64,000 bases of DNA. Source: CAYWYR01 sp964462685 (lineage in GTDB: Bacteria; Bacteroidota; Ignavibacteria; Kapaibacteriales; UBA2268). The stretch is taken from assembly GCA_964462685.1 (NCBI GenBank), contig CAYWYR010000004.1:121938-185937 (forward strand), given 5' to 3'. A program made the translations under genes and the position numbers. The stretch's first letter is position 1; every line of letters starts with the position of its first letter. Shown here in pieces: positions 46,737-55,851 of this stretch. A model generated the notes under the pieces. The model was given only the letters and a program-made list of their open reading frames with translations. It was not told the origin of the DNA and made no database searches.

Positions 46737-48253
46737 TGTTCGTCCTCCTCTTCATCGAGGTCAACTTCGACAGTCACATCCGCCCAAGCTTTTATTGATA
46801 GGGTTTGGTCTGGGGAAAAATATGTTTCTGAGTCTTGAGGTTCGGTCGATAGTATGACTTCGAATCTCGCGGCAAAAGCCTCGGGGAATAGTTCCATCTC
46901 TTGGTTGTCAATCAGAATTGAATCTCTATAAGTGTTCATCTCAATAGGAGATCCGATATTTGAGCTACCCGCTCTTAATGAAAGTGCTTCTGTGAATAGA
47001 ATCTGGCCTGATGCACCTAGTATCTCAAGATTAACATCTGTAAGTATCGGAACCTCGTTTTCAAGCTCATAGAAGAGCATTATTCTCTTTGCCTGTCTCA
47101 GGTTTTCGCGGTCGTCCTCATCAAAGTTTATATCTTCGGATTCAGTAAAGCTTGCTTGGTTAATAGAAAGTACAGAATTGATCTCCAAAGCCATATTTAT
47201 ATTGATCAGATCGGTATTAGATATCTCTCCTCTCTCCTCGTTAGGGTTTATATAGACTTCACCTCTTACGATTATTTCTGTCGGCATAAATGACAGGAAA
47301 TCAGAGATATTAGAATTCTCCTGATCATAAATAATGAAGTATCTACCGTTTCTTAGTTCCAAGTCGGGAATTGCTGAACCGTCGCTTAGAGTTAGAACTA
47401 TTGAGTCATTTTCAGCAAAACCGACTATTCGAGGCCCTCGTAGGTCTGCATCGAATATATTACTGTTTCCAGTCAAGTAAGTAACATCGATGAACATTCT
47501 CGCATCGTGAAATTCGATCTTGTTTCGCAGTTCTTTGGTATCATCAGGGATATCTAAGTCTATTGACTCGTTAATGAAGCCGATAGCTCTGGCAGCTAAC
47601 TGTCCGTCAACATATTCGAACGTAGTTTCCGATATGCTTATCCTCAGATCCGCAGTTTCAGGGGATAAATTAGCTGAGGCATCAAGCCCTACAACTAGCT
47701 TGTCATATCCTATAGCTGCATCTGGGTTGTATGTATATCCATTTATCGAACGTGTTTCGTCCAGCGTGCCGCCGCCGGGTGCAGTTCCCTGAACGGTAAA
47801 AGGAGTACCGTTTCGAGTAAGTGCGGGGAGAGTGATGGTGATTTCCATACTGTTTTGGGAAGGGTTCTGATAAGTGACTCTCATTCTACCGCTTTCGATA
47901 ATAGACTCATATATGAGATTTCCTTCCGGCAGATCGAAAACGGCAGTGGTATCCAATGTTCCAACCGGAACGTCAGTAATTATATAGTCCGCATCTATTA
48001 AGCCATCTGCAAAATCACCGATTTCCACCTGCCTGTCATAATCTTCTGTATTAATCTTATACAGAAAAGGCTGTAGGGTACTGTCGATAGAGACTTCATC
48101 ATCCAAATTGACTATATCGCCTATACGGTATGACTGCTGAGTTATAGGCAGTCTTAGTTCTGAATCCCAGATAGGAACAGAAACATCTGTAGGCAAATCA
48201 ATACAGCTATTGAAAATAGCTGCTGTTGCCAATACGAGTATGATTTTTTTCAC
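46733..48253 (-). CDS. lipoprotein of unknown function
   Basis: A 506-residue lipoprotein (MKKIILVLATAAIFNSC, lipobox FNSC), start ATG at 48253. The mature region is acidic and beta-rich, with no enzyme motif: repeated strand pairs such as YIITDVPVGTLDTTAVFDLP and MEITITLPALTRNG, and a Glu/Asp-rich tail (EVDLDEEEDEQ). Segments like RARRIV-type barrels are absent, so it is probably a soluble, surface- or periplasm-facing lipoprotein. It sits between two barrel genes with 12 bp and a 4-bp overlap, so a complex with them is likely. No family could be named. Confidence 0.55.
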   Translation of the reverse strand: MKKIILVLATAAIFNSCIDLPTDVSVPIWDSELRLPITQQSYRIGDIVNLDDEVSIDSTLQPFLYKINTEDYDRQVEIGDFADGLIDADYIITDVPVGTLDTTAVFDLPEGNLIYESIIESGRMRVTYQNPSQNSMEITITLPALTRNGTPFTVQGTAPGGGTLDETRSINGYTYNPDAAIGYDKLVVGLDASANLSPETADLRISISETTFEYVDGQLAARAIGFINESIDLDIPDDTKELRNKIEFHDARMFIDVTYLTGNSNIFDADLRGPRIVGFAENDSIVLTLSDGSAIPDLELRNGRYFIIYDQENSNISDFLSFMPTEIIVRGEVYINPNEERGEISNTDLININMALEINSVLSINQASFTESEDINFDEDDRENLRQAKRIMLFYELENEVPILTDVNLEILGASGQILFTEALSLRAGSSNIGSPIEMNTYRDSILIDNQEMELFPEAFAARFEVILSTEPQDSETYFSPDQTLSIKAWADVTVEVDLDEEEDEQ

Positions 48254-48265
48254 ATCAACTCCTGA

Positions 48266-50197
48266 TTAATTATAAGGAAAGGCCCATGACAGATGGATCC
48301 TGAAATTTCTTCCTCGCGTAGGGTAGGGTATTGCTGCCAGATATCTATCCGATAGCAGATTTTCGAAGATTAGGCGAACGTTGGCGTTACCGAGCTTTGC
48401 CATTAATATAGCATCTAATATCACAAAACTTGATGGGTCAATTTCGTTCAAAAAGTATAATTGAGAGAATGTATCATAGAAGAATGGATTCTGATTTCTG
48501 ACAAAAGAAGCCCGTAGTCCAATCCTTGCTACAGATTTTTGAACAATTATCTGTTCGAACAGTTCTATCTGTGCACTAATCGAAGGTTCATCAAGCTGGC
48601 TGAACTGTTCAGCGGTAATATTATAGTTGATAAGTACACTGCTTCCGCTCAGTAGAAGATTTGTACCGAACGAAAAATCCCCACCAACAGATCCTCCTAT
48701 GATATCTAAGCCAGAATTATCTGAAAGATTGGTCGTACTGGCTATTGAATTATAGTTATGTATATAACCCGAAATATCTAAACCAATAGATTCAGATTTA
48801 TACATATACTTTCCGATACTGCTGGTAACGGTAAAACTCTCCAAATTTGATAGTGGATTGATCTGGTTGATATTATTGAAACTCGCATCAACAGAAAATC
48901 TATGAGTGGTGTCGATCTTATAAGAGATATTAGCACCTGTATTCAGATTGCTATACAGATTACTGATATTGGCTCTCAAACCCCCGTTAAGCTCAAGATC
49001 GGCTATAGGTATGCTGATATACCCAAATGGCGAGAGCCCAAAGGCGTAAGCATTGTTGGCATCGGCTGATGTCAGTCTTGTATCCCCGCCGAGTGTTGTC
49101 TCAAACCCCAAAAGATCAGATTTAAGCATTACCCTACTGCTTAATATACTATTGTTTTCATAAGGGTTTACGCTTGTGCTATCCTGCCATTCTAGTTGAT
49201 AATCATTATAATTATAAGTAACATTCGCACTGAAAATATCTGTCGTATCATCAGTTATCGAACCTGTGAATGCTATTTGTAAGATATGGTTAAGCTCCCT
49301 GAAAGTGAAATCATTAAATCTGTAATCTGCGTTGGTGGGTTCTAGTAAAGCAGGCTCGGCATATGGCTGAGAATAATCAGGTAGTTCCAAACCTCCGTTG
49401 TCCCTATAGAACTGATTTATAAAGGAATAATGAAAAGACAGCATCGATAGATCGCTTAAGCTAACCCTATGGCTCAAGAACATATTCATGTGATCCAGGC
49501 CTTGGTTGTCGTATTCGGTTGCTCCGCCGAATGTTTTGAATCCGAATGTAGTGTTCTGATCCTTTAGGATATTTTGGGATATAATACCTTCTCCACTGAT
49601 AAAGCTTTCACCTGCATCAAAATAAGAAAGCTGCGTATATGGAGTGGCGGTATTGAAAATTCTAGTTTGATAGTTGATAAAAGATGTAGAGTTTTCTGAG
49701 AAGATGGCAGCTTTGGAACCTGTGTAGATTTCAATATTCTCGAACTGTTCTACCGGAAAGTAATTTATCTGGTTTGCTGTGTTAGTGGGCGAAAAAAGCT
49801 GTACTCCGTTCACCATAGCGGATTGATACCCAGCTATTCCACCGTTCATTCGGAGGTCGGCTCTATGGGACCATTGACCTGGGAACAAATAGTTAAGTTC
49901 ATACTTATCAGCTATCAATTCACTGATATCGCCCCCGCTCTGGAATGTAGTCTCGTATTTTGAAATATTATAATCGGGTTCGGCTAAACTGCCTATTGAG
50001 TTGTGTATCGATAAAGGCACGTAATAAACTTCAGGCAATACTTGATCCGTCAAAGTACTGTCTGTAATACTTGTGCTTACAGAGTCGGTTGGAGTGAGCA
50101 CCGTATCGGTGGGTTGTAACTGAAAAGCCATAACCCCATCATTTATTATCGATGAGATTATGGCAATTATCAGTATATTTTTAGCTGTTGATATCAA
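48266..50197 (-). CDS. TonB-dependent receptor-like outer-membrane protein (plug-like and barrel)
   Basis: A 643-residue exported protein (signal about 1-25). Residues 90-190 resemble a TonB receptor plug: WSHRADLRMNGGIAGYQSAM, VNGVQLFSP, and EQFENIEIYTGSKAAIFSEN, which matches the usual plug ending. The rest are barrel strands (YLAAIPYPTRGRNFRIHLSW at the C-terminus, the typical P-x-P-G-R-x-F/R-x-x-L/V end of TonB receptors). No clear TonB box or carboxypeptidase-like domain is present, and it is shorter than usual. Ligand unknown. It starts 17 bp after gyrA and 12 bp before the lipoprotein gene. Confidence 0.7.
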   Translation of the reverse strand: MISTAKNILIIAIISSIINDGVMAFQLQPTDTVLTPTDSVSTSITDSTLTDQVLPEVYYVPLSIHNSIGSLAEPDYNISKYETTFQSGGDISELIADKYELNYLFPGQWSHRADLRMNGGIAGYQSAMVNGVQLFSPTNTANQINYFPVEQFENIEIYTGSKAAIFSENSTSFINYQTRIFNTATPYTQLSYFDAGESFISGEGIISQNILKDQNTTFGFKTFGGATEYDNQGLDHMNMFLSHRVSLSDLSMLSFHYSFINQFYRDNGGLELPDYSQPYAEPALLEPTNADYRFNDFTFRELNHILQIAFTGSITDDTTDIFSANVTYNYNDYQLEWQDSTSVNPYENNSILSSRVMLKSDLLGFETTLGGDTRLTSADANNAYAFGLSPFGYISIPIADLELNGGLRANISNLYSNLNTGANISYKIDTTHRFSVDASFNNINQINPLSNLESFTVTSSIGKYMYKSESIGLDISGYIHNYNSIASTTNLSDNSGLDIIGGSVGGDFSFGTNLLLSGSSVLINYNITAEQFSQLDEPSISAQIELFEQIIVQKSVARIGLRASFVRNQNPFFYDTFSQLYFLNEIDPSSFVILDAILMAKLGNANVRLIFENLLSDRYLAAIPYPTRGRNFRIHLSWAFPYN

Positions 50198-50214
50198 ACT
50201 GAATCATGGTGAGG

Positions 50215-52716
50215 TCAAAGCAAAGTTGCTTGCCCGTCGGCAGTATCTGTTTCATCTACGCCGCCGCCTTCCTCAGGATTTCCCTCATCTTTTGATACAA
50301 TTGTGATATCTGCTATACTGTCTTTAGCATCTAACCTAATTAGCCTTACGCCTTGTGTGTTTCGTCCGATTGTTCTTATTTCAGACATGGACTGCCTGAT
50401 AAGTACGCCGTTCTGAGTGATAACCATCAAATCTTGTGAGTCAAGTGCAGGTAGTACACCTGAAAGCTCACCGGTTTTATTGGTAACGTTCATAGCCCTT
50501 ACACCCTTTCCACCACGTTTGGTAAGCCTGAAGTCTTCGTATTTAGTGCGTTTTCCGTAACCTTTTTCAGCAACCACTATTACCTGCTCGTCTGGCCTAC
50601 GGATAACAACCATACTAACTACATAATCACCAGCAGCTAAGTTAATACCTCTTACCCCAGTAGCGGTTCTACCCATACTTCTGACATCTGATTCTAAAAA
50701 TCTACATGCCATGCCTTTACGGGTAGCAAGGATTACCTCATTATTACCATCTGTGATTTCTGCCCTTATCATCGAGTCATCATCGTTCAGATTGATAGCT
50801 ATGATACCGTTCTGTCGGATATTGTTATAGCTCATCAAGTCAGATTTCTTAACTGTACCGTTTTTAGTACACATTATGATGTACTTATCATCGGTGAACT
50901 CTTTTACCGATATGTAAGCAGTGATATTCTCATCAGGCTGTTTTTGTATCACATTCGCTATCGATCTACCTTTAGACTGACGGCTTCCTTCAGGGATATC
51001 AAAAACTTTTATCCGGTAAACTCTACCTTTGTCGGTAAAGAAGAGTAGATAGTGGTGGGTAGAAGCTTGGAAAAGGTGCTCAACAAAGTCTTCGTCTCGC
51101 GTGCCTACGCCGCTGGAGCCTCTGCCGCCTTTGTTTTGTCTTCTGTAATTTGAGACTTTGGTTCGTTTGATGAGCCCTTGTTTGGAGATAGTTATTACTA
51201 CATCTTCATCAGCTATCATATCTTCAAGCGTGAACTCAGTAGCGTCTTTTACTATTTCTGATCTTCTCTCATCACCGTACTTTTCAGTAATCTCAAGCAG
51301 TTCCTCTTTGATGATGCTCATCTGGAGTGCTTTTGAAGCGAGTATGGATTTTAACTTCTCAATAGTTTGTATTACTTCTTTATACTCAGCGATGATTTTA
51401 TCTCTTTCAAGGCCTGTAAGTCTCTGTAGCCTCATCTCAAGAATAGCTTTAGCCTGTATCTCTGAAAGCTCAAATGCTGTCTGTAATGAGGTAGATGCAG
51501 TTTGCGGATCTTTAGATTCCCTGATTATTCTAATCACTTCATCGATATTATCGAGAGCGATTATGAAGCCTTCAAGAATATGGGCGCGCTTTTCAGCGGC
51601 ATCCAATTCAAACTGTGTCCTACGAATTATAACTTCGTTTCTGAAATCGATATAGTGCTGCAGAATCTGACGAAGCGTAAGTACTTTAGGCCGGCCGTTA
51701 ACAAGTGCAAGGTTGATAACCCCGAAGGTAACTTGCATCTGAGTATGTTTGTACAGATTGTTCAGCACTACAAGAGGTATAGCGTCTCTTCTGAGATCTA
51801 TCACCACTCTCGTACCGTCTCTATCGGACTCATCATTTATACCGACAATACCGTCGATTGACTTTTGATTTTTCATGTGGGCGATCTTTTCGATCAGATT
51901 CGCCTTGTTCACTTGATAAGGAAGTTCGGTGATAACTAAAGACTGCTTGGACCCAGTCTTGTTCTCCTCAACATTAACACGAGCCCTAATGACTACACGG
52001 CCTCGGCCGGTGGTATAAGCGTCTTTGATACCGGATATACCGTAAATTATCCCACCGGTTGGGAAATCAGGCCCGGGAACGGTTTCAAGTAAAGCTTCGT
52101 CAGCTACATCGGGATCGTCTATTATCTGAACTAGTGCTTTTGAGATCTCTCTCAGATTGTGCGGTGGCATATTGGTTGCCATACCCACAGCGATACCCGA
52201 TGAGCCATTTACCAGTAAGTTAGGAACCACAGCAGGTAGAACAGTAGGTTCTTCCAGGGATTCATCGAAGTTTGGCCTATAGTCAACAGTATTTTTATCT
52301 ATATCACGGAGCATTTGGGTAGATAGGCTTGCCATCCTGCATTCTGTATACCTCATGGCTGCCGGAGGGTCACCATCGACCGATCCGTAGTTCCCCTGCC
52401 CATCTACTAAAGGATAACGCATGGACCATTCCTGAGCGAGCCTTACCATCGCGTCATATACAGAACTATCACCGTGCGGGTGATACTTACCCAAAACCTC
52501 ACCCACAAGACGGGCTGATTTCTTATATGCGCGATTTGGCTGCATACCGAGGTCTTGCATTGAGTAAAGTATTCTTCTATGCACTGGTTTCAGTCCGTCC
52601 CGTATATCGGGCAGTGCCCTCGATACGATTACGGACATAGAATAATCGAGATACGAATTCTGCATCTCATCTTCAAGCAGAGTAGGTACTATTTGATCTC
52701 TTCCGAGTAGGGACAT
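50215..52716 (-). CDS. gyrA: DNA gyrase subunit A
   Basis: An 833-residue type IIA topoisomerase subunit that, with GyrB, supercoils DNA. The N-terminus is SYLDYSMSVIVSRALPDIRD; the active Tyr is residue 123 in AAMRYTECRMA. The quinolone region HPHGDSSVYDAM keeps the sensitive Ser (84) and Asp (88). The C-terminal six-bladed wrap domain begins after the GyrA-box-like QNKGGRG, supporting gyrase rather than Topo IV. The start is ATG at 52716. The gene leads a transcript into three envelope genes, an odd arrangement. A likely promoter is at 52751-52788. Confidence 0.95.
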   Translation of the reverse strand: MSLLGRDQIVPTLLEDEMQNSYLDYSMSVIVSRALPDIRDGLKPVHRRILYSMQDLGMQPNRAYKKSARLVGEVLGKYHPHGDSSVYDAMVRLAQEWSMRYPLVDGQGNYGSVDGDPPAAMRYTECRMASLSTQMLRDIDKNTVDYRPNFDESLEEPTVLPAVVPNLLVNGSSGIAVGMATNMPPHNLREISKALVQIIDDPDVADEALLETVPGPDFPTGGIIYGISGIKDAYTTGRGRVVIRARVNVEENKTGSKQSLVITELPYQVNKANLIEKIAHMKNQKSIDGIVGINDESDRDGTRVVIDLRRDAIPLVVLNNLYKHTQMQVTFGVINLALVNGRPKVLTLRQILQHYIDFRNEVIIRRTQFELDAAEKRAHILEGFIIALDNIDEVIRIIRESKDPQTASTSLQTAFELSEIQAKAILEMRLQRLTGLERDKIIAEYKEVIQTIEKLKSILASKALQMSIIKEELLEITEKYGDERRSEIVKDATEFTLEDMIADEDVVITISKQGLIKRTKVSNYRRQNKGGRGSSGVGTRDEDFVEHLFQASTHHYLLFFTDKGRVYRIKVFDIPEGSRQSKGRSIANVIQKQPDENITAYISVKEFTDDKYIIMCTKNGTVKKSDLMSYNNIRQNGIIAINLNDDDSMIRAEITDGNNEVILATRKGMACRFLESDVRSMGRTATGVRGINLAAGDYVVSMVVIRRPDEQVIVVAEKGYGKRTKYEDFRLTKRGGKGVRAMNVTNKTGELSGVLPALDSQDLMVITQNGVLIRQSMSEIRTIGRNTQGVRLIRLDAKDSIADITIVSKDEGNPEEGGGVDETDTADGQATLL

Positions 52717-52750
52717 AATATCCTTGCTGTTTTCCTGAGTAAATAACTTG

Positions 52751-52788
52751 CAAATATAGACAATAGAAAAGTCCTTTCATAGTCAAAA
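52751..52788 (-). promoter_or_regulatory. possible gyrA promoter
   Basis: On the minus strand TATATTTG (52751-52758) is an exact match to TAnnTTTG, 35-42 bp before the gyrA ATG, and TTTTGAC (52782-52788) lies upstream. Spacing between the two is about 25 bp, longer than usual, so the upstream half is doubtful. Confidence 0.35.
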
Positions 52789-52853
52789 CCGTATGCTGTA
52801 AAGGCATATCCCAGATTTGTTGAAAATTATACTATTATAGCGACGATTATAGA

Positions 52854-54746
52854 ATGAGCGATTTAAGTTATTTAATCAAAAGCCTTAAAGAATCATCCAA
52901 AAAACATAAAAAGAATAAGTATAATAGAAACTACAAAGTACCTACCGTCTGGACAATTGATTTCGCCAAAGAGTTATTGAGTTCAGCAACTGAAAGCGAA
53001 GGACTTGAAATACTTCATTCCAATCATAAAGATGAGACTTATGACTTTTTTGATTTCCATCTGGAAGCCTGCGGCTATTTGAATGATCTTCCAGAAGAAA
53101 GTTTTAGGCTGAACCGTAATAATCTCAAGGAGTCATCATGCTATAACATGTTCATCAGATATGCTACAGCTTATGATCACGGTAGCGAAACGGGGCTTTA
53201 CAATAATACAGGTACCCTTCTTAAAGCTATATCATTGCTCCCGCTTATAAAGGCTATAGGTTTTAACCATATTCATTTGTTACCTGTAACACCTATAGGT
53301 AAACATGACAGAAAAGGGAATTTGGGTAGCCCCTACGCCATAAAAAACCCTATGGCTATAGACCAAAACCTTGTAGAGCCATCAATTGATATAGATGCTG
53401 AAGAGCTTTTTAAGATATTTATCGATACCTGCCATAAGATCGGGATATCAGTATCCACCGAATTTATATTCAGGACTGCATCTGTGGATTCTGATCTGGC
53501 TCTAGACAACCCAGAGTGGTTTTATTGGCTGAGAAACAAAGTAAAGAACAGGGAAGCCGGAAGTGATTCCGATGCTAAATACGGTAAGCCTAATTATATC
53601 AAAAGGGATCTGGCGAAGATCAAACAAAAGGTATCTGAAAGCGATTTCAAAAATAGTATTAAGCCAAAGGAAAAGTACAGGGAAATGTTTGCTCCCGTAC
53701 CCCAGAAAATTGCCAGGGTAGAAAGTAAGATAGTTGGCTTCTTGGATAAAAAGAATACAGTTCGCGTGCCACATGTTTTTTCGGATTGGCCGCCGGATGA
53801 TATTCAGCCAGAATGGAGTGATGTAACTTATTTCAAACTATATGACCACCCCGATTTTAATTATATCGCTTACGATACAATCAGAATGTATGACGATAAG
53901 CTAACAAAGAATGAAAATATCAATTCTCAATTGTGGGATTATATATCCAGCATACTGCCTTATTGGATAAAAGAATACTCGCTGGACGGGGCACTATTGG
54001 ATATGGCACATGCACTGCCGGAGGCATTGTTAGATAAGATAAAAGAGGAAGTAGATTCAACCGATGAAGATTTCTTTTTCATGGGGGAGTATTTCGGGCA
54101 TAATGCTACTACAGATAAATATTTTGACGGGATTGTAGGGAATCTTTGCTTGCAGAACAATATACCTGAAAATTATACCGATATTTACAAAAGTCATCTG
54201 GAGAAAAGTAACGGTATAATGTTTTTATCCAGTGAAAATCATAATACCAGAAGGATCAGTGAGTTTGCCGACAGGGACTATGCGGTAATGATGCTGATTC
54301 TCAATTCTTTATTGCCGGGGGTATATTATATTTTGAACGGTACAGAGGTATATGATAGCAAGCCTATGAATACTGGCTTGGGATTCGAACCTGATGAACT
54401 TACAAATTACCCCTCTGAAGAGCTTTCGCTTTTTTCTGATAAGTCTATTGATTGGAATCACTTACCTACATCTATCAGAATGATAAGAGATATGATAGCT
54501 ATCAGAAATAGTTTTATTGGGCAAGATGGATTATCTTATGAACTTATCCAGTCAGAAGATCAACATATACATTTTAAAATTTATGGTGCTTCCGGCGAAC
54601 AGCTGCTAGAGGTTGCTGCTAATCCAACAGAAGACCAGTGGATTTTAGGTAACATACCGGGAAATATAAAATACGGCTGGAATTACACTTTAAATCATTC
54701 AAACCAAATCACATTAGATAAATACGGTGTTGTCATCATCAACTAA
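52854..54746 (+). CDS. GH13 alpha-amylase-like protein with altered catalytic motifs
   Basis: A 630-residue (beta/alpha)8-barrel protein of the GH13 clan. The first conserved region is FNHIHLLPVTPIG and a later STEFIFRTASVDSD. The nucleophile is Asp383 in LDGALLDMAHALP and the acid/base Glu412 in FFFMGEYFGH. Two residues nearly always conserved are changed: Arg two before the nucleophile is Leu381, and the Asp of the NHD motif is Asn464 (SENHNTRRIS). The C-terminal barrel end GVYYILNGTEVY is normal. It may have weak or new activity, or be a binding pseudoenzyme. No signal peptide: cytoplasmic. ATG start. It overlaps the next gene by 20 bp. Confidence 0.75.
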   Translation: MSDLSYLIKSLKESSKKHKKNKYNRNYKVPTVWTIDFAKELLSSATESEGLEILHSNHKDETYDFFDFHLEACGYLNDLPEESFRLNRNNLKESSCYNMFIRYATAYDHGSETGLYNNTGTLLKAISLLPLIKAIGFNHIHLLPVTPIGKHDRKGNLGSPYAIKNPMAIDQNLVEPSIDIDAEELFKIFIDTCHKIGISVSTEFIFRTASVDSDLALDNPEWFYWLRNKVKNREAGSDSDAKYGKPNYIKRDLAKIKQKVSESDFKNSIKPKEKYREMFAPVPQKIARVESKIVGFLDKKNTVRVPHVFSDWPPDDIQPEWSDVTYFKLYDHPDFNYIAYDTIRMYDDKLTKNENINSQLWDYISSILPYWIKEYSLDGALLDMAHALPEALLDKIKEEVDSTDEDFFFMGEYFGHNATTDKYFDGIVGNLCLQNNIPENYTDIYKSHLEKSNGIMFLSSENHNTRRISEFADRDYAVMMLILNSLLPGVYYILNGTEVYDSKPMNTGLGFEPDELTNYPSEELSLFSDKSIDWNHLPTSIRMIRDMIAIRNSFIGQDGLSYELIQSEDQHIHFKIYGASGEQLLEVAANPTEDQWILGNIPGNIKYGWNYTLNHSNQITLDKYGVVIIN

Positions 54747-55851
54747 ACCTATAAGGTTCCTCGCTTTCAGATATTTATTTAACCGCAAAGGCGGATACGG
54801 CTTTGTAAACGTCAACACTTCGGTTGCCGTGATGGGTATTTGTTTTGGTATGGCTTCCCTAATCATCGTTCTTTCCGTATTCAATGGATTTCAGGATATG
54901 ACTACTGAAACCCTTAAGCAAGAAAGCCCGAAAATTAGGGTTTACAGTCCTGAAAAAAGTATCTACAAGGAATTTGCAGATTGGGCTTTGTTTTATTCCA
55001 AAGAAAAGATAGTAATACAGTCTAATGATGGTTTTACCGCTATTGATTTATTTAGCTTATACTCATCTGATACAACAGAGTATATACATAAATTCATCCA
55101 AAACACCGGAAATAAATATCTGTATCAACACGATGGTTTTGATAGCCCTTCAATATCAGGTGATGGCTTTATAAGTTATACCACGCTTGATAATCTTGAA
55201 AGATTGGCATACACAGGTTTTGCGGGTAGTTTTAATGAGTCGAACTTGCTATCGGCATATCTTCCGTTTCTGCCGTCAAATACAATCGCCACGCTTTCCG
55301 ATAGTATTGATAAAACTGGTTCAATACTGGATTATTACGGCAATGATAGCGATAAGCTCGAGGCTATGGCCAATAATCTAAATTTGAGATATGACACATG
55401 GGAAACACTAAATAGCGAGATTCTATCTATTCTGAAACTTGAAAAACTCTTCTCTACATTTGTGATGTTTATGATAGTATGTATAGGTTTTTTTAATCTG
55501 ATAGCCGCTATTTCAATGCTTGTTACAGTTAAGAAAATGGATTTTCATACCTTAGGAGTTATGGGTTTGTCAGATAAAGATAATAAGAAAATAGCAAGGC
55601 TATTCGGAACCGCAGTTATTACCATTGGTCTTGTAAGCGGTTTGATTCTCGGTATATCGATGATATTTTTGCAGAACTCATTCGGACTGATTGCGATCAA
55701 TGTAGAAGGTAGGTTTATCGATAACTTGCCTATGACTATCGAATGGTACCAGTTGGTTCTTTTAGTATTTATTATTTTTATTGTTGGTAAGCTATTTATC
55801 GAACTGCCCGTTTCTCAGATCAAAAATTATAATTTGAAACCTAATGTCTAA
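54727..55851 (+). CDS. LolC/LolE-type ABC transporter permease
   Basis: A 374-residue FtsX-like permease. The N-terminus has the LolC pattern IRFLAFRYLFNRKGGYGFVN and GICFGMASLIIVLSVFNGFQ (first helix), then a periplasmic segment of about 200 residues, then three C-terminal helices beginning FVMFMIVCIGFFNLIAAI. LolC/E with LolD extract lipoproteins from the inner membrane for transfer to the outer membrane, which suits a genome rich in lipoproteins; the ATPase is not nearby. GTG at 54727 (or TTG at 54730) is used; the start overlaps the GH13-like gene by 20 bp. It overlaps dprA by 8 bp. Confidence 0.85.
   Translation: MLSSSTKPIRFLAFRYLFNRKGGYGFVNVNTSVAVMGICFGMASLIIVLSVFNGFQDMTTETLKQESPKIRVYSPEKSIYKEFADWALFYSKEKIVIQSNDGFTAIDLFSLYSSDTTEYIHKFIQNTGNKYLYQHDGFDSPSISGDGFISYTTLDNLERLAYTGFAGSFNESNLLSAYLPFLPSNTIATLSDSIDKTGSILDYYGNDSDKLEAMANNLNLRYDTWETLNSEILSILKLEKLFSTFVMFMIVCIGFFNLIAAISMLVTVKKMDFHTLGVMGLSDKDNKKIARLFGTAVITIGLVSGLILGISMIFLQNSFGLIAINVEGRFIDNLPMTIEWYQLVLLVFIIFIVGKLFIELPVSQIKNYNLKPNV

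Noticed and set aside
51158..51655. Open frame of 165 codons opposite gyrA
   Set aside because: It lies fully inside gyrA on the other strand, with a Ser/Ile-rich translation typical of an antisense shadow and no motifs.
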